In this document: piece after piece, positions 1 to 11,800 of the stretch | Layout of the letters: every line of letters begins with the position of its first letter | Numbering within the stretch: the stretch's first letter is position 1 | The notes under the pieces: model-generated | Told to the model about the DNA's origin: nothing | Seen by the model: only the letters and a program-made list of their open reading frames with translations | Database searches by the model: none | Made by a program: the position numbers and the translations under genes | NCBI GenBank assembly: GCA_905221605.1 | Contig: CAJNDS010001668.1 | Location: 794,276 to 858,275 of the forward strand | Direction of reading: 5' to 3' | DNA: 64,000 bases | DNA from: Symbiodinium natans | Lineage: Eukaryota; Sar; Dinophyceae; Suessiales; Symbiodiniaceae

Positions 1-151
1 CTTAGGGAGTAGTAGGGTGTATTGGGCAACTTTGGTTGTATACCACCCTTGAGCCCCCTCCCTTACGAACCTAGAATGCAGCATAAACCCCTGCAACAAT
101 GCCAGGCTTTATCGGGGCTTTGGTGTTCAGGGTATGGCGTGCACGTAGCAG

Positions 152-184
152 CCCGGCGACCATCTCATTATCACGGCCGTCAAG
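152..184 (+). CDS. Possible exon of an unknown upstream gene
   Basis: PGDHLIITAVK between acceptor GCAG and donor AAG|GATTTA, the same border style as the main gene. The open frame runs on to a TGA at 259-261. No link to the main gene could be made. Confidence 0.3.
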
Positions 185-925
185 GATTTACCGAGGAACG
201 CAGACCCCAAGAAGAAATGGCAAAAGGGTACCGCTGCCTTGACTTCAACAGAGGGGCTTAAACCTTGAGGTTTCGGAAAAAAAGGCACAGTGAACGAACC
301 TTTCAAACGGTTGCAAGGACGCTGGGCTTCGAGGCTTCCATCGGGATTGTTGGGGGGTTGGGTTCTTCAGGAAGTCAGGCTGAGCCCTTCAACTTTCAAC
401 AGTGATTCAACAATGTCACAAAACCTGAGCGCTATGAAATGTCCGACGTCAACAGGATCGCCAGTTCCGCTTGCAGCTGCATGAACGGGAGGAAGGCTGC
501 TCTACAGTAGCTTCTCTGGTCCTTGGTAGGAGGGCAGGAGGGTTCAAAGGGGGGGTCACCTGACTCTCCTTCTTATTCCCTGATAGTCCCCGACCTGGAA
601 AACTCATCCAGTACTGATTTACAAGTTACCTGGAAACGGGAACAACCGTATACACCCTAAACCCTAAACTCCCTAAGCCCTAAAGCAAAAACTCCTTAAG
701 CCGCAAACTCCGTAAAGCCATTCAACCCTCAACCTTAAACTCCCCAAGCTCTAAACCCGAAACCCCTAAACCCTAAACCCTAAACCCCTAAACCCTAAAC
801 CCTAAACCCCCATATGCCTGCGCAGTGCTGCTTGAGGACGCCCACGGTCAGCGCGAACCTGCAACGCCTTGAGCCTGTCGATCTCTGGTTTTTTTCGGTC
901 GACTTGGAGTATGGTTTAGTTGGTA

Positions 926-1112
926 GGGTTTAGGGTTTAGGGTTTAGGGTTTAGGGTTTAGGGTTTAGGGTTTAGGGTTTAGGGTTTAGGGTTTAGGGTT
1001 TAGGGTTTAGGGTTTAGGGTTTTAGGGTTTAGGGTTTAGGGTTTAGGGTTTAGGGTTTAGGGTTTAGGGTTTAGGGTTTAGGGTTTAGGGTTTAGGGTTT
1101 AGGGTTTAGGGT
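926..1112 (+). repeat. TTTAGGG array
   Basis: About 26 near-perfect heptamers with one TTTTAGGG. Plain sequence continues on both sides, so this is internal, not a chromosome end. Confidence 0.95.
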
Positions 1113-1497
1113 TAGAAACCTTCTTTGGGGTATTTATATTCCTGGGTATAGCTACCCATGAATCTTCAAGTAGGGTTTCGGGTGTAGAAAGAGAGAGGTT
1201 TACGGGGGTTCTGTTTCAGGCTTGTAGGATACCGGGGGTTGGGGCTTATAGGGTCCTTGGGTCCTTCTGTGCTTTCTTATGTGGTATGGCTTAGGGCTTG
1301 GTATGGTTTATTTAGGTATATCTGGGTTTTCGGTCCTAAGCCTACTTTGTGAACCCTGAACCCTGCCCCCCTCCCCCGCTACCGCTGCTTTTCTTTAGTG
1401 TTTGAGGGTATCCTTCTTATTTTGAAGATACTCGTCGGATGTTCTTCGGGGACGGAGTAGGATTTTGGGAATGTTCCTCAATTGGTAGAGTCCTTCT

Positions 1498-4201
1498 GTC
1501 TCGGACAAGATAATTTACTGACTTGTTGGCAAGAGTTGTTGCTGGAATGGCTTTTGGGAAGAATGTCGGAGATGTACCTTTGGCAGATTCAAGCCTAAGC
1601 TCTCCTCTTGCTCGGGTGTGGCCAAGCGCCAAAGAGCAGAAATGCCGCGTTTTTCAAGTTTCAAATTCGTTTCCGTAGTTTCAAATTAGTTTCAAAAATA
1701 GTTTCAAAATCCAGTTGCAAAATCGCTGTTAAGGGGAAACTGCATTTTTCTATGCGCAATTCAAAAAAATGAAGGAATCTCAGAGGTTCCTGGTTTTCAA
1801 AAAGCGCGGACAGAAATTGTAGTTCCCCCTTAACAGCGATTTTGCAACTGGATTTTGAAACTAATTTGAAATTGGTTGGAAACTAATTTGAAACTATAAA
1901 AACAATTTGAAACTTGAAAAATACCATATTTCGGACTTTCTGCCCCCATCCTGGCCCCTCACACACGGCCCTCAGTTGACTGTGGTCAGCCGTGACTATA
2001 GAGACCAGAGTTTCCGAAAACTTGCCAGTCTCCAGACAGTCTCGGACAAGATAATTTACTGACTTGTTGGCAAGAGTTGTTGCTGGAATGGCTTTTGGGA
2101 AGAATGTCGGAGATGTACCTTTGGCAGATTCAAGCCTAAGCTCTCCTCTTGCTCGGGTGTGGCCAAGCGCCAAAGAGCAGAAATGCCGCGTTTTTCAAGT
2201 TTCAAATTCGTTTCCGTAGTTTCAAATTAGTTTCAAAAATAGTTTCAAAATCCAGTTGCAAAATCGCTGTTAAGGGGAAACTGCATTTTTCTATGCGCAA
2301 TTCAAAAAAATGAAGGAATCTCAGAGGTTCCTGGTTTTCAAAAAGCGCGGACAGAAATTGTAGTTCCCCCTTAACAGCGATTTTGCAACTGGATTTTGAA
2401 ACTAATTTGAAACTGATTGGAAACTAATTTGAAACTATGGAAACAATTTGAAACTTGAAAAATACCATATTTCGGACTTTCTGCCCCCATCCTGGCCCCT
2501 CACACACGGCCCTCAGTTGACTGTGGTCAGCCGTGACTATAGAGACCAGAGTTTCCGAAAACTTGCCAGTCTCCAGACAGTCTCGGACAAGATAATTTAC
2601 TGACTTGTTGGCAAGAGTTGTTGCTGGAATGGCTTTTGGGAAGAATGTCGGAGATGTACCTTTGGCAGATTCAAGCCTAAGCTCTCCTCTTGCTCGGGTG
2701 TGGCCAAGCGCCAAAGAGCAGAAATGCCGCGTTTTTCAAGTTTCAAATTCGTTTCCGTAGTTTCAAATTAGTTTCAAAAATAGTTTCAAAATCCAGTTGC
2801 AAAATCGCTGTTAAGGGGAAACTGCATTTTTCTATGCGCAATTCAAAAAAATGAAGGAATCTCAGAGGTTCCTGGTTTTCAAAAAGCGCGGACAGAAATT
2901 GTAGTTCCCCCTTAACAGCGATTTTGCAACTGGATTTTGAAACTAATTTGAAACTGATTGGAAACTAATTTGAAACTATGGAAACAATTTGAAACTTGAA
3001 AAATACCATATTTCGGACTTTCTGCCCCCATCCTGGCCCCTCACACACGGCCCTCAGTTGACTGTGGTCAGCCGTGACTATAGAGACCAGAGTTTCCGAA
3101 AACTTGCCAGTCTCCAGACAGTCTCGGACAAGATAATTTACTGACTTGTTGGCAAGAGTTGTTGCTGGAATGGCTTTTGGGAAGAATGTCGGAGATGTAC
3201 CTTTGGCAGATTCAAGCCTAAGCTCTCCTCTTGCTCGGGTGTGGCCAAGCGCCAAAGAGCAGAAATGCCGCGTTTTTCAAGTTTCAAATTCGTTTCCGTA
3301 GTTTCAAATTAGTTTCAAAAATAGTTTCAAAATCCAGTTGCAAAATCGCTGTTAAGGGGAAACTGCATTTTTCTATGCGCAATTCAAAAAAATGAAGGAA
3401 TCTCAGAGGTTCCTGGTTTTCAAAAAGCGCGGACAGAAATTGTAGTTCCCCCTTAACAGCGATTTTGCAACTGGATTTTGAAACTAATTTGAAATTGGTT
3501 GGAAACTAATTTGAAACTATAAAAACAATTTGAAACTTGAAAAATACCATATTTCGGACTTTCTGCCCCCATCCTGGCCCCTCACACACGGCCCTCAGTT
3601 GACTGTGGTCAGCCGTGACTATAGAGACCAGAGTTTCCGAAAACTTGCCAGTCTCCAGACAGTCTCGGACAAGATAATTTACTGACTTGTTGGCAAGAGT
3701 TGTTGCTGGAATGGCTTTTGGGAAGAATGTCGGAGATGTACCTTTGGCAGATTCAAGCCTAAGCTCTCCTCTTGCTCGGGTGTGGCCAAGCGCCAAAGAG
3801 CAGAAATGCCGCGTTTTTCAAGTTTCAAATTCGTTTCCGTAGTTTCAAATTAGTTTCAAAAATAGTTTCAAAATCCAGTTGCAAAATCGCTGTTAAGGGG
3901 AAACTGCATTTTTCTATGCGCAATTCAAAAAAATGAAGGAATCTCAGAGGTTCCTGGTTTTCAAAAAGCGCGGACAGAAATTGTAGTTCCCCCTTAACAG
4001 CGATTTTGCAACTGGATTTTGAAACTAATTTGAAATTGGTTGGAAACTAATTTGAAACTATAAAAACAATTTGAAACTTGAAAAATACCATATTTCGGAC
4101 TTTCTGCCCCCATCCTGGCCCCTCACACACGGCCCTCAGTTGACTGTGGTCAGCCGTGACTATAGAGACCAGAGTTTCCGAAAACTTGCCAGTCTCCAGA
4201 C
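1498..4201. repeat. Five-copy tandem array, 541-bp unit
   Basis: Units begin at 1498, 2039, 2580, 3121 and 3662; the last lacks one base. Copies are nearly identical; most differences are in one block (ATTGGTTGG versus ACTGATTGG and ATAAAAACA versus ATGGAAACA), where units 1, 4 and 5 match and units 2 and 3 match. Each unit has a 96-residue minus-strand frame, but no domain is recognised and it spans a foldback, so coding is doubtful. Confidence 0.95.
1650..1921. mobile_element. Foldback (MITE-like) sequence inside each 541-bp unit
   Basis: Ends are inverted: TTTTTCAAGTTTCAAA at 1650 and its complement ending at 1921. Inner arms at 1700-1735 and 1827-1860 are almost perfect (TCCAGTTGCAAAATCGCTGT and complement). 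Repeated in every unit at 541-bp spacing. AT-rich and full of TTTCAAA/TTTGAAA. Non-autonomous; no transposase. Confidence 0.75.
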
Positions 4202-4436
4202 TGTTGATGGACGAAATCCTGCATCACTTTTATTATGCAGGTCATCCCTTCCAAACCCTGAATCTTAACATTGCTGTCCTTGCAATGCTTCGAAGTTGCA
4301 TGTGTGTGAATGACCGAAATCCTGCATCACCCATATGCGCACGCAACATTGAAATTCGAGGGGCGCGGGGAGCTCGATTGCCAACCGTCGCACACGTGTA
4401 ACATAGGGGGTCATGCAAGATTTTGTCCATCAACAG
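4201..4436. mobile_element. 236-bp inverted-repeat element next to the tandem array
   Basis: 27-base ends at 4201-4227 and 4410-4436 match at 24 positions in inverted orientation (CTGTTGATGGAC). The word CGAAATCCTGCATCAC recurs inside. It starts exactly where the 541-bp array stops. Confidence 0.7.
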
Positions 4437-4964
4437 TTGCGAACCTCCGGCGATGTCTCAGACCCTGAGCCCTAAACCCTAAACCCTAGACCTCAGCCTT
4501 TAAAACCCCTCTAACCTAAACCCTCAACCCCAAGCCTCTCTCTGGTACCACCCACCCCCACCCCCGGACCTTGACAGCCAAGGAGGCATGTTGAATTTGG
4601 ACATTAAGCCCGAAATCCCAATTGGCCTGATTTGGGGTAGGGGGGATTCATGACGGGGGTAGTATCCCATGAGTCGGGATTAGAGGAACAGTTTAGGTTT
4701 GCTAGGTTGGAGTTGCTTGGATTAGGTTTTGGGGGGCTTTAGGATGCAGGGCTGGTCGGACTTAGACTTCTTTTGGGACTTTTTGCTGAGGGCTTAGAGT
4801 GTGACGAATCGCCCAAGGGAGTTTCAGGGTGGGTTTAGAGTTTTAGGGTTTCATGGTTTCAGGGTTTAAGAGTTTCAGGGTTTCAGGGTTTAGGGTTTCA
4901 GGGTTTCAGGGTTTCAGGGTTTAGGGATAACTTGGCTTGCTTGCACCTCTCTTCGCCCCCGCAG

Positions 4965-5031
4965 ATTTTGTTACAGGGCTCATGTCATCACAGCAGCGAC
5001 GCACGCACGACATGGTCCAGCACACCGGCAG
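4965..5031 (+). CDS. Possible exon: FVTGLMSSQQRRTHDMVQH
   Basis: Acceptor CCGCAG and donor CAG|GTGTCA flank an open stretch with coding-like codons. It may be an early exon of the main gene or belong to another gene. Confidence 0.35.
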
Positions 5032-5720
5032 GTGTCAACGGAGGTTCACTAAGCCCACTTAATTATTCGGCAAGATAAGCACCACTGTATAGAGCTATAC
5101 CCAGCTAGAGTAGCTTGAGGCGACGGTGCGTAAGAGCTTGGAAATTACTTGGCCTCTTGCCCCCCTTTGACAGCGGCAGCAGGGATGATGCAGACGGGGT
5201 CTCAGATAAGCAGGGTTGAGGGGTTTTAGGGCTTAGGGTTTATATTCAGGAGCTGATCGCCGTAAGGTTGTGTTCAGGGAACAAGATAACTTCTGTTCGT
5301 GTTATGTTGGTTTTGCTGGCTTAGCATTCGCAGCATTCCCTTGAATAATGCTCTACTTGAAGTGGGAAAACTGTAATAGTTCACTACTAAAAACTTCAGC
5401 TGTACCCACGAACCTCCCAGCAATCCCTAAACCCTAAACCCTAGACCCCAAACCCTAAACCCTCAACCGAGCTCCCCCTCTGCCACTACTCTCTATCGAA
5501 GGCTGGGAGCTCAAGAAAAGTCAGTGTAGGCAAAGGAGAAGGTATATTTCTCTCAGAGATGTGTTCAGGGTTCTTCGGGCCTATTGCTAGGATGCCCAGT
5601 GGCGGCCCTCAACCCCGTTTTTTTGTCTGGGTTTGGGTTCCCTGACAAGCCCCGTTCAGCAAAAGACATTGCGCCCCTCTTAAGCCCTGGGTTGCATCAA
5701 CCTAGATGGAGTGTAATATA

Positions 5721-5814
5721 GGGGTTGGAATAGTTACTAATAGTATTCCCTTATGGCCCCTTTATAGTTAAACTTCAATAGCCTCCAAAACCCTATTCTA
5801 GTTATTAAGGCCCC
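5721..5814. mobile_element. MITE-like family D, copy 1 (intact reference)
   Basis: GGGGTTGGAATAGTTACTAA at the left, core ATTCCCTTATGG and CCTCCAAAACCCTATTCTAG, right end TTATTAAGGCCCC, an imperfect inverse of the left end. Confidence 0.65.
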
Positions 5815-6213
5815 GGTATTATAGGCCTTCTCAGGGCTGAGAAAAGGGCCTAGTACCAGGTGGCAACCCGACGCGTATGTTTGTTGATGTTGGTGCTTTA
5901 ACCCCTAAACCGTAAACCTCACACCCCAAACTCTGAACCTAAACCCTTATGTAACCCCAAACCCTAAATCCAAAACATGAATGTTAAATCAAACCCTTAA
6001 ACCGCCCAAGCCTTCAAGCACATGCAATTCAAACTTCAACCCTACACCCCAATCACCTGAAACTGACCTTGACAACCTCAGGCTCAAGATCTGTGAACAA
6101 ACCACAAACCCTAAACCCTAAACCCTAAACCCTAAACCCTAAACCCTAAACCCTAAACCCTACACTCTAAATATTTTTGGCACCGGAGCTCAAGCCAAAA
6201 ACTCGGTGGCCAG

Positions 6214-6334
6214 GGTCGACGGCGCGCCGCCTCCGCCTCCCCCGCCGCCCCCTCCCGGGCCGCCCCCGGACGCGGCCGCCGCGGCCGCGGCGGCTCCCGC
6301 TGCTGCGGTGGATCCCGCAGCTGGGGAGGCGCAG
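6214..6334 (+). CDS. Exon 1 (first seen): Pro-run and Ala-run
   Basis: Acceptor CAG ends at 6213, donor GC follows 6334. It begins VDGAPPP, runs through about ten prolines and then an alanine run, and ends AAGEAQ. The GC-rich codons contrast sharply with the telomere-like flanks. It is probably part of a disordered N-terminal region; an earlier exon with the start codon is likely. Confidence 0.5.
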
Positions 6335-8818
6335 GCCATAGGGATTTCTCCCTACGGCTCTACAAGTAGGGGGGCTTTAAGGGATATAATTAAGGAGGGA
6401 CCCCTGAGCCTAGAAGGGGCCCTTAATCTTGTTCCCCTATATAACCCCTGCAATTTGCCGAAATGACCCCTAAATAACCCCTAAGGTCTCTCGTAAGGGT
6501 CCCTCCTTTAGTCTCCTTGAGGGATGTATCCGAGAAGTTTGTCTAAAGTACGTGCTGCATGTGAACTTGGAGTTGCATAGGGCCGTAGGGCCGTCGTCAT
6601 AGTTCGGGCCGCGTGCCGCAATATGCTCATGTCCTTTCTATATCCCCCTTGGGAATTCTTTTTTCATTTTTATATAAAACCCAAGAGGCTATTAAACATA
6701 TTATTTCTTATTAAGGTTCTAAGGGGAGTATAGCTTTCTGCGTTTTCGCGGAGTGAGGGTTTTGGGATCTTCAGTCGAAGGTCTCACGCTTCGGCTTTGG
6801 CGACCCTTGAAGGTGCAGACGCTAAGACCCTAAACCCACCTCCAATGCCTGTAGAATCCCCAAGCCGACAACCCACCAAACCCTGAACTCCAAACCCCTA
6901 AAACCCCCAAATCCTAAACCTCTATGACCCAAACCCTCAATCCCTCCACATGCCGTCGTAGTCTTCTACTTTTTGGGGTAGCAGCCGGGTGCCCTAAACC
7001 CTAATTACACCCTAAACCCTAAACCCTAAACCCTAAACCCTAAACCCTAAACCCTAAACCCCTCGAAGGCTGCTGAAGCCCCCGCTGCGGCACCGGCTGC
7101 CGCGCCAGAGGCGGCCAGTCACAGGGATCAAGCCTTGGAGCCTCGAAGAGGGCTGCACCTCTAAAAGAAACCTAGAGTGCCGCAACCCTAAACCCCTAAA
7201 CCCTAAACCCTAAACCCTAAACCCTAAACCCTAAACCCTAAACCCTAAACCCTAAACCCTAAACCCTAAACCCTAAACCCTAAACCCTAAACCCTACACC
7301 CTCAACCAGACCTTCCTAGAAGCTAAGACATCCTTGACCGGCCAAGACCCTAAGGCCTACACGCTCCGGGCTGCCCGACCTCCACCCTGGGTTTCGGGCC
7401 AATAGGGTTTATATAGGGTTTATATAGGGTTTATATAGGGTCTATATAGGGTTTATATAGGGTCTATATAGGGTCTATATAGGTTGATATATGGTCTTGG
7501 TGTTTATATAGGGTTTAGGGTGACAAGACTTAAGTAAGTCTTCGGACTGGGCCTTTGGATAGGTCGCGAAGGATCCCACGCTTACTCCCGGACCCCTATT
7601 AAAATCTCAACTCCCGGGCGTTGAGAGACTCAGGGTTGAGGGCTCCGGTTTTTGTAGGCTTTACATCGCCCCTTCGTGAGCGTGAACTGGGGTGTAGGGA
7701 AGCCTGCGATGAAGAACAGCCCCGCCGGGCCACTGGATTAGGGCATGTAGGGTTTCGGTTGAGGGAAACCCTCTCATTGAAGGCTGCAGATACGTCTGCG
7801 CCGATGGAGCAGGTCAGAACGGAAGGGCACGTGTATGAGGTGTGTATGCGTCTTAGGGTAGGGTTTAGGATGTAGGATGTAGGATGTTGGGTGTTGGGTG
7901 TTGGGGTTTCGGGGCCAGGGATGAACTCGCTTAGTCGCGCTGGTACTTTGATCACTGTGCCCCAAGGTTACGTGCACCTGCAAGCCATTTCGGGTTCACG
8001 ATGTGCCTTTCAGACAATGTGGTACCCCTGCACCCCATTAACATAGTACGGACCTCATGGCATGATCGACGTTGGAAGGTGAAGGTCAGTTGGGGCATTA
8101 AGAGTGCAGGGCTTGCGGTTCCTAAGCTCTATGTAAATCCTAAACCCTCGACCCTGATGCCTCTCTGCAAGGCGGTGCTCTAAGCCTAAAGAACCCTACA
8201 CCCCAAAACCGCCTGCAAGCCTAAAGGGAGCATGGGGGGGGGGGGGGGGGGGTGGTGAATTCAGCACCTACAGCCTTGGATTTGGGAGTCCTAAGTTTCA
8301 CGACTTCGGCTTCATTCCCGATTTGAGGGGCCACCAGCTTATGCCCACACATGAGTTGAGCACCCTCCAAATTACTTGTCATCCCGCTTATCGCTCTACC
8401 CGTGAAGCTCTAAGTACTGGGCTGCCTGGTTACTCGCTCTTAGTCTGCAATCCAGGGCTCCTGTAACCGACTAGTTAGGATTTAGGACATAGGGTTTAGG
8501 GTCTTTTGTTTCCGGTTGGGGATTAGGGTTTGACCCCGTCACTAAGTATGATTGGTTGCCGAGCCACACTACATGCCCTTTAAGCCCTTTAAGCCCTGTA
8601 ACCCCAAAGCCCCAAAACTCTGAAGCCCTAAAACTGCAACCCCTCAACCCTTCTAAGCCCCAACCCCTAAACCCTCAACCCTAAAGCCTGCAGCCTTAGA
8701 GCCGTTTGGGGTTCAGGGCGGGGGCGGGCGCAATGCCCCAAAAACCCTCATTCCGTAAGCCCCTAGCTTTCAAAGCCCTAAGGCCCTCAACCCTCAACAA
8801 GCCCTAGGACCCTAAACC

Positions 8819-8878
<60 letters not shown>

Positions 8879-11800
8879 ACCCTAAACCCTAAACCCTAAC
8901 CCTAAAAGCTTCGACCAGTGGAGAAGGACACCCCGGCCACGGCCGATGCAGCGCCGCCCCAAGTGGCGCAGGTGGATGGCTCAGTCCTTCGGGGGGGTTT
9001 AGGGTTTAGGGTTTAGGGTTTTGGGTTTTGGGTTTAGGGTTTAGGGTTTAGGGTTAAGTGTGGGGTTTGGGGTTTAGAGGGTTTGTGGAGGTAGGGTTCA
9101 GATGCTTGCGCGTGTCGCTTTCAGCGGTTTTTTCGGCGTTTTGGTTGAGGCCTTTGGGGTTTTCAGCTTCAGGGGGAGTGACGTTAGATGATTGTAGGGT
9201 TTGTTGGGCTTTGGGCTCAGGATTTTGGAGTTTAGGGCTTGTTGTTTGGTTTGGTCGCCTCCCGGAGCGGGAAACTTTTCAGGCTGGGTTTAGGGTTCAG
9301 GGGCAAGGCTCTAAGGGTTTAATTAAGAAGCTTCTAGATTGTCAGTTCCTTGCCCTAAACCCTACACCCTTTAAACCCTAAACCCTCTCCCTAAACCCTA
9401 AACCTTGCTCTGGGTTCCAAAAGTTTTGGGTTGATGACTCCTAGAGTTAGGATCCGATGGGTGCTTCTGATCGGGGTCATGGTCAAGGACTACGGCTGGC
9501 TGAACCTTGCAATGGGTTTAGGGTTTCGGGTTTCGGGTTTAGGGTTTAGGGTTTAGGGTTTAGGGTAACCCTACCCCCCCACCGCCCAAACCCTTGAAAC
9601 GCCCAAGCTGAACCCCAACCCCAACTCAGCAGCTCTACACCCCAAAACACCCTCAAACCCCACCCCAAATTTCCCAACCCTCAGCCCTAAACCCCTGGAC
9701 CCTATGCACCCTATAAAATACTCGTAAACTCTATGAACCCTATAAACCCCTGAACCCTAAACCCTAAACCCTACAGTGCAGAACCCGGGAGGATGCGCCG
9801 CCCCCGCCGCCCCCGGAGCTTCCGAAAGTGCCCGAGCCGCCCAAGGACTTTGGAGAGAGGGCTTTGGAGGTGTTCTTGCTGAGGGTTGGGGTTTAGGGTT
9901 GTTTTTTTCGGGTTCAGGGTTTAGGTTTAGGGTTTAGGGTTTAGCGTTTAGGGTTTAGGGTTTAGTGTTTAGGGTTTAGTGTTTAGGGTTTAGGGTTTAG
10001 GGTCTAGGGTTTAGGTTAGGGTTCAGGGATACATCATCTTGTCCCTCACTGAAGAGGTTCCTTTGCTTGCAGTTCGGAGGTTTCGCGACCCAACCTAGTC
10101 AGGGTAAGGGGTGTGGCGTTTAGGGATTTCAGAGTTTCGGGTGGCTTTGGGATTTGCTGTTGAGGGTTCGGGGCGTAGGGGTTCAGGTGTTTAGGGTGTT
10201 TTTGCAAAGACCTCTTGGATGTTAGGGTTTCAGGCTATGCCCTCCATTCCCTACCCCTCCCACGCATTTGGAGAACTGACCATTTGTCATCAAGCTCTCT
10301 TCAAGGAGGGCCTGAGACTCCGAATTCGGCGCAGGGTGTGGAGCAGTTTGGGTTTGAGTGTTTCGACTAAGTTTTAGGGTTTAGGAGTTTAGTGTTGAGG
10401 GACGCGCCCGAAGAGTCGAGTCGACCCCAAACCCTGAGCCCCAAAATCCTAAGCCCTTACTTGACCCTAGTCCCTTCTAAGCCTTAGACCCTTGACCCGA
10501 GACCCTAAAACCGAGCGACAGGAGCTTGAAGAGAACGCGGCCGACATCACAGGCACTTTAGGGGGGACATGGCTGTAACTCTGGAGATTTGGGGCTTATA
10601 GGGCTTGTAAACCTCAAGCCCTATGCTACACGCGAATTTTGAGCCTTAGCTGGAAATAAAGTTGTGAGGATGATTGAGAGGTATGCGCACATCCACACCG
10701 TTCGACCCGAACCCTATAGTCCCAAAACCCTCAGGCTCCTTGGCGTGGCAACCAGCCCTTCCTCACCACCTAAGGCAAACAAAAAACCACTGAGTTGGTC
10801 AGTTGGTTCTTCTGAACCCTAATTAAACCCTAAACCCCAAACCCTAAACTAGCCCAGAGGGTACCAAACGGACACCTAGGCTAGATCATGCCCCCAGTGC
10901 TCCGTGCGTTGGTCGTGTGTTTGCTGTCCTTCGCTGGCAGGTCCTACGCTGTCGACGCAGGCTCTGCCAGAAGATGGTCTTGACTGACCCTAAACCCTAA
11001 ACCGCCTAATGTGCCAGATGTGGGAGTGTAGGGTCTAGGCTTTCGGCTGAAAGGTTCAGCAATGCTACATGAAGAGGGGCAAGGTTGAAGCTTTCTTGTC
11101 TTCTGTCTGCGGGTGGCTAGCCCCAGCAGCATTCGCTTTCCACGGAAATCCTAGCCCAAACAACTTGCAGCAACAAATCTATGGGGCAAACCCTAAACCT
11201 CCCTTCAAAGGCACCCCCACCCTTAGCAACCTACAGGGTTAAGTTCTTCAGGCCGTGGTTAAAGATACCCCCTGCAGATTTTCGGACCAACAAAACATTA
11301 AACATCGTCAGAAAACTCCTAACCCCTAAACCCTAAACTCTGTGCAAACCCACCTTCATCGTTGAACCTAGGGCTTAGGGCTTATCGTGCTTTAGGGTTT
11401 AGGGATTATAGGGCTCTGGAGTTTTACTAGGGTTGGGGGGTCGCAGCAGGTCGGGTTCAACACGGAGGACACAACGCTGAACGTGATGCCGGCACACAGA
11501 CGCTCGGACCTGGGGTGGGAGGGGAGGGCATGAGGGGCTTAGCCTCGACTTAGAATTTTGGACCAAGCCCAAACCCTGAACCCCACACCCTCAACCTTTG
11601 AACCCTAATTCTTAAAACCCTATAAACCCTAACAACCCCAACCCCCTGACCCTTATTCCCCTTATTCTCAATGGACGAAGCAGCAAAAACAAGCCCCGGA
11701 ATTTTCCAAGCCCTATAGGGCCATGAACTGAAAGCTCTGCCGCGCTGATCCCAGGCGGCACCCTCCTGATGATGCTGACTGATGGTGGCATGCAGCGCCA

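Noticed and set aside
926-1112. True chromosome end
   Set aside because: Telomere motif occurs in dozens of short arrays in both orientations with unique sequence on each side.
1417-3796. Repeated 71-96 residue minus-strand frames
   Set aside because: They follow the 541-bp repeat exactly, cross its foldback, and match no family I know.
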